Shown here in pieces: positions 6,200 through 11,357 of a stretch of 11,357 nucleotides of DNA. Origin of the DNA: JAWOFN01 sp046497505 [NCBI: bacterium] (GTDB lineage: Bacteria; Blakebacterota; Blakebacteria; Blakebacterales); assembly GCA_046497505.1 (NCBI GenBank), contig JAWOFN010000017.1, positions 1 through 11,357 on the forward strand. The letters run 5' to 3'. Below the pieces are notes generated by a model. That model was given only the letters and a program-made list of their open reading frames with translations, was not told where the DNA came from and ran no database searches. The stretch's first letter is position 1. Every line of letters starts with the position of its first letter. The position numbers were made by a program, and so were the translations under genes.

Positions 6200-8303
6200 A
6201 GTCGATCGCAGGGACTTCCTGAAGGTCACCACGGCAGCCGCAGGCGGCTTGGTCGTGGGTGCACACCTGCCCCTGCCCGGGGAGGAACTCGCCGCCGGCG
6301 AGACCCTCGAACCCAACGTCTTCGTGGCCGTGGAGCCGGATGGACACATCATCTTCCACACACCCCGACCCGAGATGGGCCAGGGTTCCCGTACCGGTCT
6401 CGTCATGATCGTGGCCGACGAACTGGAAGTGGATATCGACGACATCGAGATCGTCATGGCCCTCGCCGGCCCGCGGGAGGTCTGGGGGAGCATGACGGCC
6501 GGCGGCTCGACGAGTATACGCCTCTTCTGGGAACCCCTGGGTGACGCCGCGGCGGCGGCCCGGGAGATGCTGGTCAGAGCCGCCGCCGACCGATGGGGGG
6601 TGGAGACGGGGGCCTGCAGCGCACGGCGGGGCAAGGTCGTACACACCTCCTCGGGCCGTTCCCTCACGTACGGGGAACTCACCGAGTACGCTGCGGCACT
6701 GCCCGTCCCGGAGGACCCGACCCGCAAGCAGACCCGGGAGTTCCGATACATCGGGGGGGAGAAGGACCGGGTGGACATTCCCGAGAAAGTGGACGGGAGC
6801 GCCGTCTTCGGTCTGGATTTCCGGGTGCCCGGCATGAAGTTCGCCGTCCTCAAGCGCCCGCCGGTCATCGGCGGGAGCCTCCGCGGATGGGACGACACGG
6901 AGACCATGAAGGTCCCCGGGGTGCGGCAGGTGGTGGAATTCCACGCCGGGGTCGCGGTGGTCGCCGACCACACCTGGGCCGCCCTCAAGGGGATGGATGA
7001 GCTGAAGATCGACTGGGATCCCGGCCCCCATGCGGACCTCTCAAGCGAGGGGATCGAACGCCAGCTCGAACGGGACGGACGGGAGGAACCCGTGGTGGCC
7101 GAGGACCTCAGGGGGGCCAGCGAGATCTTCGCCAGCGCTCCGAAGAGGATCTCCGCCGTCTACCACGCACCCTACATCAGCCACTCCCCCCTCGAGCCCA
7201 TCAACTGTACCGCCCATGTGAAGGAGAACGAGGTGGACGTGTGGGTGCCCACGCAGGCACCCCAGACCTGCTGGTCGGTGGCCGAGGAGACCTCCGGGAT
7301 CCCCCGGGAGGACATCCGCATCCACACCCTCTACAGCGGGGGTGCCTTCGGGCGCCGCCTCACCGCCGAGTGGGTGGCGGACGCGGTGGATATCTCGCGG
7401 ATCATCGGCGGGCCGGTCCAGATCTTCTGGGACCGGGCCGAGGACACCATGCACGGCAACTACCGTCCCATCAGCCGTCACCAGCTCGAAGCGGCCTTCG
7501 ATGAGGAGGGAAAGTGGACGGGCTGGCGTCACCGGGTCATCGCCCACTCCACCAGCCGGTCCGAGCGGTACGAGACCAACCCGAACTGGAGCGCCCTGGC
7601 CGGTGCGGCCCGCCTGGAGTACTGGTGGCCGTCGGCCCTCATCGAGTGGAAGATGTCCAACACCCCGCTGAACACCGGGGCCTGGCGCTCGGTCTACGAG
7701 TCCCAGAACCGCTTCGCCACCGAGGCCTTCATCGACGAGGTGGCCCACGAGCTGGGGAGGGACCCCCTCGACCTGCGGCTGGAACTCCTGGAGGGTCGGG
7801 ACGCCCGGATCCAGACGGTCCTGGAAACGGCCGCGAAGGCCATCGGGTGGGGGCGCTCCATGCCGGAGGGGCGCGGTCTGGGTATCGCATGCACCCACTG
7901 CTTCCGGGGCCGCCTGGCCCATGCCGTCGAGGTGGAGGTGGAAAGCGACGGCACCATCCGGGTCCACCGTGTCGAGAGCGCCATCGACCCCGGCTGGGCG
8001 GTCTATCCCGACGGGGTACGCCAGCAGGTCGAGGGCGGGGTGGCGCTGGCGCTCAGCGTGGCCCTGGGCGAGGAGATCACGGTCCAGGACGGTGTGGTGC
8101 AGCAGCGCACCTTCAGCGAATACCCCATCCTCACCTTCGATCAGCATCCCGAGGTGAACGTGCACATCATCGACGGCGGCGAGCCCATAGGGGGCGTGGG
8201 AGAACCCCCGATCCCGCCGCTGGCTCCCGCGGTGGCCAACGCGGTCTTCGCCGCTACCGGTGTGCGCCTTCGGCGGATGCCGTTCGGGAAGGTGGAGAGG
8301 TAG
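6183..8303 (+). CDS. iorB: Molybdopterin-binding subunit of an isoquinoline 1-oxidoreductase/aldehyde oxidoreductase-type enzyme, Tat-exported
   Basis: This is the catalytic subunit of a molybdenum hydroxylase, which oxidises aldehydes or N-heterocycles using water as the oxygen source. The 706 residues begin with a twin-arginine signal (DRRDFLK, Arg9-Arg10, then TTAAAGGLVVGA), placing the enzyme in the periplasm. Cofactor-binding segments are visible in order: PEMGQG (about 63-68), GGAFGRR (386-392), FWDRAEDTMHGNYRP (about 416-430), and WRSVYESQNRFATEAF (about 501-516). IGGVGEPP follows near the C-terminus with the likely catalytic Glu674. The split-domain layout and length of about 700 match IorB rather than the longer XdhB/CoxL proteins with a separate FAD subunit. 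Sequence alone does not distinguish a quinoline-type substrate from an aldehyde or nicotinate-type one. No cytochrome c or FAD subunit and no XdhC/MocA chaperone gene lies in the window. ATG 6183 was chosen from the AAGGAGG site; it overlaps iorA by 17 bases. Confidence 0.92.
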   Translation: MASVSKVDRRDFLKVTTAAAGGLVVGAHLPLPGEELAAGETLEPNVFVAVEPDGHIIFHTPRPEMGQGSRTGLVMIVADELEVDIDDIEIVMALAGPREVWGSMTAGGSTSIRLFWEPLGDAAAAAREMLVRAAADRWGVETGACSARRGKVVHTSSGRSLTYGELTEYAAALPVPEDPTRKQTREFRYIGGEKDRVDIPEKVDGSAVFGLDFRVPGMKFAVLKRPPVIGGSLRGWDDTETMKVPGVRQVVEFHAGVAVVADHTWAALKGMDELKIDWDPGPHADLSSEGIERQLERDGREEPVVAEDLRGASEIFASAPKRISAVYHAPYISHSPLEPINCTAHVKENEVDVWVPTQAPQTCWSVAEETSGIPREDIRIHTLYSGGAFGRRLTAEWVADAVDISRIIGGPVQIFWDRAEDTMHGNYRPISRHQLEAAFDEEGKWTGWRHRVIAHSTSRSERYETNPNWSALAGAARLEYWWPSALIEWKMSNTPLNTGAWRSVYESQNRFATEAFIDEVAHELGRDPLDLRLELLEGRDARIQTVLETAAKAIGWGRSMPEGRGLGIACTHCFRGRLAHAVEVEVESDGTIRVHRVESAIDPGWAVYPDGVRQQVEGGVALALSVALGEEITVQDGVVQQRTFSEYPILTFDQHPEVNVHIIDGGEPIGGVGEPPIPPLAPAVANAVFAATGVRLRRMPFGKVER

Positions 8304-8323
8304 GACGCGCGGATGAACCCGGG

Positions 8324-8689
8324 CTAGTCGTCCCCCTCATCCATGTACTCGCTGATCACGGCCCGGGCCTCGTCCTCCTCCGAGGCCCGGACCATGATCT
8401 TGATCTGACCCATGCCGTCCATCGTGAAGGGATGCACGCTCTGGGTGGCGTTCCCCCCTGTGAAGCTCTCGATCCCCGAGGCCCCCAGGACCGATCGAAC
8501 CAGCCCCGCCTCCACCTCCCCCTGGCAGGTGTAGACCTCCACGACCTTCATCCTGCGAAGGTCTTCTTCCTCCCTCTCCGCCAGGTCCTTCAGCTTCTCG
8601 TATTCGTCGGGCCGCATCAGCGTGACCCCGCAGTCCGCGCACTCCACGATCCCGGGACGGTAGCTGGTGCCGCAGTTGGGACAGATCAT
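8324..8689 (-). CDS. Small zinc-ribbon protein with a DUF2007-like domain
   Basis: This is a 121-residue cytoplasmic protein of unknown function. A four-Cys zinc ribbon lies at the N-terminus: Cys3, Cys6, Cys17 and Cys20 in CPNCG and CADCG. A charged linker (about residues 27-47, EYEKLKDLAEREEEDLRRM) probably forms a helix. The C-terminal part (about 48-115) has the pattern of DUF2007 putative signal-transducing domains: VVEVYTCQGEVEAGLVRSVL, then ASGIES, a variable loop, IKIMV, and a closing EEDEARAVI helix. DUF2007 proteins with a zinc ribbon are common but uncharacterised. The ATG at 8689 directly precedes the ribbon, and an AATATA/TATATT -10 candidate lies 48 bases upstream. The gene converges on iorB with 20 bases between stops and diverges from the radical SAM gene. 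Confidence 0.83.
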   Translation of the reverse strand: MICPNCGTSYRPGIVECADCGVTLMRPDEYEKLKDLAEREEEDLRRMKVVEVYTCQGEVEAGLVRSVLGASGIESFTGGNATQSVHPFTMDGMGQIKIMVRASEEDEARAVISEYMDEGDD

Positions 8690-8736
8690 GCAGGAGACCC
8701 CGCCAGGTGGATGTGAAGTGAGATGAGAACGGCCTC

Positions 8737-8742
8737 AATATA
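8737..8742 (-). promoter_or_regulatory. Candidate -10 element for the zinc-ribbon gene
   Basis: The minus strand reads TATATT (5/6 to TATAAT) in an AT-richer patch of an otherwise GC-rich gap, placing a start near 8730 and a leader of about 40 bases. No clear -35 hexamer is visible. Confidence 0.33.
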
Positions 8743-8783
8743 GCGCGCGGATCCCCTCCGCACACCCCCGCACCCGCTCGCGG

Positions 8784-8812
8784 TCGACATGGCCGTCCTT
8801 CTGCTCCATACT
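8784..8812 (+). promoter_or_regulatory. Candidate sigma70-type promoter for the radical SAM-phosphatase pair
   Basis: TCGACA (8784-8789, 5/6 to TTGACA), a 17-base spacer, and CATACT (8807-8812, 4/6 to TATAAT). The predicted transcription start near 8819 lies downstream of the in-frame TTG at 8814, so it supports ATG 8859 as the real start of the radical SAM gene. Confidence 0.45.
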
Positions 8813-8858
8813 CTTGGGCATCGGATATCCCCGTCCTGCCACTCATCGGGGGGCTCAC

Positions 8859-9770
8859 ATGATCGCTGCTTATCCATCCTATCTCGCCCACCTCGAATCG
8901 GGGGAGCTGGAACGCCGCAGCAGGGCTCTGCGTGCGGAACTGACCCGATGCACCCTCTGTCCCCGCCGATGCGGGGCGGACCGTTCCGACCCGCGTTCCG
9001 CCCACTGCGGTATCGGGCTCCGTGCCCGGGTGGCGGCGGCCCATCCCCACTTCGGGGAGGAACGGGTGATCAGCGGACGGCGCGGCAGCGGGACCATATT
9101 CTTCGCCGGCTGCAGCCTCCGCTGCTGGTTCTGTCAGAACGCTGATATCAGCCACCTCCGGTCGGGGAAGGAGGTCTCAGCGGAGTCCCTGGCGGGGACC
9201 ATGCTGGACCTCCAGGGTCAGGGGGTGCACAACATCAACCTGGTCACTCCCACCCATGTGGCCCCCCACATCCTCGAAGCCCTGGTCGTGGCCGCCCGGA
9301 AGGGCCTGCGGCTCCCCCTCGTGTACAACAGCGGGGGGTACGACAGTGTCCGCACCCTCCGCATGCTGGACGGGGTGGTGGACGTCTACATGCCCGACTT
9401 CAAGTACGCCCATCCCAAACCGGCCCGACGCCTCTCCGGAGCGGCCGACTATCCCCGCGCGGCACGGATGGCCCTCATCGAGATGCATCGCCAGGTCGGT
9501 CACCTGGTGACCGGTCCGGCGGGGATCGCCTACCGAGGCCTGCTGGTCCGCCACCTGGTGCTCCCCGACGATCAGGCGGGCACACGTTCCTGCATGCAGT
9601 TCCTGGCCGAGACGCTGGGATCCCGGACCCATGTGAACCTCATGGATCAATATCGTCCCGCCTATCTGTCCCACCGGAGGCCGGAGGTGGACCGCCCCCT
9701 GAAGCGTGCGGAATACCTCGACGCGCTGCGGGCCGCCGAGGAGGCGGGCGTCACCGTATTGTCGGGATGA
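8859..9770 (+). CDS. PflX-type radical SAM protein (COG1313-like, pyruvate formate-lyase activase homologue)
   Basis: This is a radical S-adenosylmethionine enzyme of 303 residues. The cluster-binding motif is C-x3-C-x2-C at Cys85, Cys89 and Cys92 (AGCSLRCWFCQN), preceded by the GSGTIFF strand typical of this family. An N-terminal block has four more cysteines: CTLCPRRCGADR with Cys31, Cys34 and Cys38, plus Cys50 in HCGIG. This block is the hallmark of the PflX group and may bind a second metal or Fe-S centre. VTPTHVAPHILEAL, LVYNSGGYD, VDVYMPDFKYA and the C-terminal MDQYRPAY segment follow family order. Relatives are annotated as activase homologues, but their substrate is not established. 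No glycyl-radical enzyme lies in the window. ATG 8859 follows GGGGGG (8848-8853) by 5 bases. The stop overlaps the next start as ATGA. Confidence 0.92.
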   Translation: MIAAYPSYLAHLESGELERRSRALRAELTRCTLCPRRCGADRSDPRSAHCGIGLRARVAAAHPHFGEERVISGRRGSGTIFFAGCSLRCWFCQNADISHLRSGKEVSAESLAGTMLDLQGQGVHNINLVTPTHVAPHILEALVVAARKGLRLPLVYNSGGYDSVRTLRMLDGVVDVYMPDFKYAHPKPARRLSGAADYPRAARMALIEMHRQVGHLVTGPAGIAYRGLLVRHLVLPDDQAGTRSCMQFLAETLGSRTHVNLMDQYRPAYLSHRRPEVDRPLKRAEYLDALRAAEEAGVTVLSG

Positions 9771-10591
9771 AGGGCCATCGGCGTCTGGTCTGTGTCCTCT
9801 TCCTCCTGCTGCTTCCCGGCGGCCTTTCCCGACCGGTCGCGGCCCAGTCCCCCTACCGTATCACGACCGCCGACGATCTGCCCCTGGTGATGGGTGTGGC
9901 TGCGGCAGGCGGGCTGGCCGCGGTCATGCGGAGCGGCACCGCCCCCCTGGACATCGCGGAGCTGTCCGGTCTCCGGAGGGAGGATGTGCCCTCCCTGGAC
10001 CGTTTCGCCCTGGACTGGAACTCCCCCTCCCTGGACGGGGCCAGCGACATCGGCCTGGGAGTGTGCCTGCTCTCCCCCGTCCTGCTGGGTCTCTCTCCGA
10101 GAGGAGGGTCGGACGCACTCGTCATCGGGACCCTGTACGCGGAGAGCCTGGGGCTGGCTCTCTCCACCGTGTACCTCCTGAAGGAGCTGACCCGCCGGGT
10201 CCGCCCCTTCGCCTACCAGGTGACCTTCCCCCGGGATGAGGGTCTGCCGCCGGACGCCCGGCGCTCCTTCCCGAGCGCACACGCCGCCGGCTCCTTCACC
10301 GCCGCCGCTTTCCTCACCACGGTGTACGCCGACTACCACCCGGGTTCCCGCTGGAAGACCGCTGTGGGGCTGGCATCCTTCGGGACCGCCGCGGTGGTGG
10401 GTCATCTGCGTGTCCGGAGCGGACAGCATTTCCCCACCGATACGGTCGCCGGGGCCCTCCTGGGTGCGGCCGCCGGATGGCTCGTACCCCGGCTGCACCG
10501 GGAGGGGGGCGGGAGCGGTGAGGGACCGACCCTCCACCTGGCCCCCGGACGGCTGGGAGTCACGGTGATCCTGGGAGGGGACACCCTCTGA
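9767..10591 (+). CDS. Secreted PAP2-family phosphatase
   Basis: This is a phosphatidic-acid-phosphatase/vanadium-haloperoxidase-type enzyme of 274 residues. It would remove phosphate from a lipid or other phosphoester outside the cytoplasm. Residues 1-26 form a Sec signal peptide ending VAA|Q. All three PAP2 motifs are present: K-x6-RP at Lys139-Arg146-Pro147, PSAH with Ser169-His172, and R-x5-H-x3-D at Arg215, His221 and Asp225 (HFPTDTVAG). Several hydrophobic segments (about 38-55, 95-110, 118-138, 176-190, 198-213 and 226-240) suggest a membrane-associated protein. The start ATG shares ATGA with the radical SAM stop, so translation is probably coupled. The substrate is unknown; undecaprenyl pyrophosphate, phosphatidate and lipid A phosphates are all candidates. 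Confidence 0.92.
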   Translation: MKGHRRLVCVLFLLLLPGGLSRPVAAQSPYRITTADDLPLVMGVAAAGGLAAVMRSGTAPLDIAELSGLRREDVPSLDRFALDWNSPSLDGASDIGLGVCLLSPVLLGLSPRGGSDALVIGTLYAESLGLALSTVYLLKELTRRVRPFAYQVTFPRDEGLPPDARRSFPSAHAAGSFTAAAFLTTVYADYHPGSRWKTAVGLASFGTAAVVGHLRVRSGQHFPTDTVAGALLGAAAGWLVPRLHREGGGSGEGPTLHLAPGRLGVTVILGGDTL

Positions 10592-10597
10592 GCGGGA

Positions 10598-10624
10598 CGT
10601 TCCGAGAAGGATGGACCTGGAACG
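10598..10624. other. Inverted repeat after the phosphatase gene
   Basis: CGTTCC (10598-10603) pairs with GGAACG (10619-10624) across a 15-base loop, starting 7 bases after the stop. It lacks a T-run and is short, so the role is uncertain; it may contribute to transcript ends in the 119-base gap. I see no other structure and no good promoter in that gap. Confidence 0.2.
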
Positions 10625-10710
10625 GGGGAGGAAAGCCCCTGCCTCTGCCGTCCACCCCATGGTACTATCCGCTCCCCGAGGTTGTGAACCCGTCAAGGAG
10701 CGAGACCTCC

Positions 10711-11357
10711 ATGCCGCAGACCCGACTCCGCACCGGCATCCTCTTCTTCTTCCTCCTCCCGCTGCTCTCCCTGTGGCCGACCGAACGGCCGGCCTGGGCC
10801 CAGGAGACCGCCCGCGGTCTGGAGGACCTCTTCGAACGGGGATATATCCTCCACGACCTGAACGGCGACGGCATCGTGGACCAGCTCCAGGTCCGGATCC
10901 TCCTCCCGGAGAGCGCGGACAGTCCGGAGCTGGCCGCCGCCGCCGACCTGGCGGCCCGTCTGGGCTGGGAGACCACCGCCATGGACCCCGGGCTCGCTCT
11001 CTCGACATCGGAGGCGGGCCTGCGGGTGAGCGCACCGGTGCTCCTGCTCCAGCCCGATGAGACCTCCCTCCGGGGGACGGACCTCACGGCCGCCGAAGCG
11101 TCCCGCGGTCTCGCCCCCGGCCAGGGGAGGGTGCTCCGGCTGCCGCCGGGGCAGCGCTATGCCGCCGGGGGGGCGGTGGTGACGGGCCGGGACGCCACGG
11201 GTCTCCTGGCCGCGGCTCACTGGCTCTCCGCCCGTTTCCCCTCGGTCTGGGCCCCCGACGCCGACAGTCTGCATTCGGTCCGCTCCCGCCTGAAGGGATG
11301 GCTGGGGGCCGGACAGACCGGCGTCACCGACCTCCTCCTCACATCCGCGGTCGTGGA
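10711..11357 (+). CDS. Exported protein of unknown family with an EF-hand-like calcium loop (N-terminal part, 3' truncated by window)
   Basis: The frame is open from ATG 10711 to the right edge (215 full codons). AAGGAG (10695-10700) lies 10 bases upstream of the ATG. Residues 1-30 form a Sec signal peptide (basic start, LFFFLLPLLSLW core, predicted cleavage AWA|Q). Just after it, DLNGDGIVD (49-57) matches the D-x-N/D-x-D-G-x-x-D calcium loop seen in EF-hand and dockerin-type repeats. It is followed by QVRILLPE. The section ELAAAADLAARLGWET (about 73-88) and the later VVTGRDATGLLAAAHWLSARFPSVW (about 155-179) read as alternating strand-helix units with a Gly-rich nucleotide-fold-like feel. 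I do not recognise a named family and the C-terminal part is missing, so no function is proposed. It is likely a large periplasmic or surface protein. Confidence 0.8.
   Translation, partial: MPQTRLRTGILFFFLLPLLSLWPTERPAWAQETARGLEDLFERGYILHDLNGDGIVDQLQVRILLPESADSPELAAAADLAARLGWETTAMDPGLALSTSEAGLRVSAPVLLLQPDETSLRGTDLTAAEASRGLAPGQGRVLRLPPGQRYAAGGAVVTGRDATGLLAAAHWLSARFPSVWAPDADSLHSVRSRLKGWLGAGQTGVTDLLLTSAVV

Noticed and set aside
7041-8165. 374-codon minus-strand open frame inside iorB
   Set aside because: Antisense shadow of a conserved enzyme; no motif seen in its translation.
7514-8716. 400-codon plus-strand open frame spanning iorB and the zinc-ribbon gene
   Set aside because: It is out of frame with iorB and antisense to the zinc-ribbon gene. 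The translation is Arg/Gly/Pro-rich with no fold-like pattern.
9662-11035. 457-codon minus-strand open frame across the phosphatase and exported-protein genes
   Set aside because: Low-complexity Gly/Arg/Pro-rich shadow of two genes with signal peptides and motifs on the plus strand.
1-11357. tRNA, rRNA, CRISPR arrays, insertion sequences and phage genes
   Set aside because: I looked for repeat-spacer regularity, terminal inverted repeats, transposase or integrase motifs and cloverleaf-like sequences and saw none.

Overview
The window is GC-rich bacterial DNA with genes packed head to tail. Two exported proteins with Sec-type signal peptides and a Tat-signal molybdoenzyme point to a cell with a periplasm. 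Good candidate sigma70-type -35/-10 elements occur in two divergent gaps. I suspect a high-GC Gram-negative lineage such as Gemmatimonadota, Acidobacteriota or a related candidate phylum. That placement is inference, because there is no rRNA or ribosomal marker gene here. I saw no tRNA, rRNA, insertion sequence, phage gene or CRISPR array. No gene-free stretch exceeds about 210 bases.

Left part (1-1638, + strand): the C-terminal part of an N-acyl-D-amino-acid deacylase, followed after 4 bases by a membrane-anchored alpha/beta hydrolase. They look like one operon.

1819-4860, + strand: after a 180-base leader comes a class-B asparagine synthetase whose stop overlaps the start of a nitrilase-superfamily amidohydrolase (ATGA). 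A small cyclophilin-type prolyl isomerase follows 85 bases later. The synthetase/nitrilase pair is the most suggestive functional unit. It puts an ATP-dependent amide-forming enzyme next to a C-N hydrolase, and the synthetase has an unusual active-site loop (GQAADE where E. coli AsnB has GEGSDE).

4923-8303: a minus-strand GNAT acetyltransferase diverges from an iorA-iorB-type pair. This pair encodes a two-[2Fe-2S] subunit and a Tat-exported molybdopterin subunit of the isoquinoline 1-oxidoreductase/aldehyde oxidoreductase group. Candidate promoters for both directions lie in the gap between them.

8324-10591: a minus-strand zinc-ribbon/DUF2007-like small protein diverges from a PflX-type radical SAM enzyme. 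The radical SAM gene is translationally coupled (ATGA) to a secreted PAP2-family phosphatase.

10711-end: the N-terminal part of an exported protein with an EF-hand-like calcium loop that I could not assign to a family. It runs off the window.

Most of the window reads as ordinary metabolic genes. The items worth following up are the asnB-nitrilase pair, the radical SAM-phosphatase pair, the apparently electron-acceptor-less IorAB, and the unassigned exported protein.
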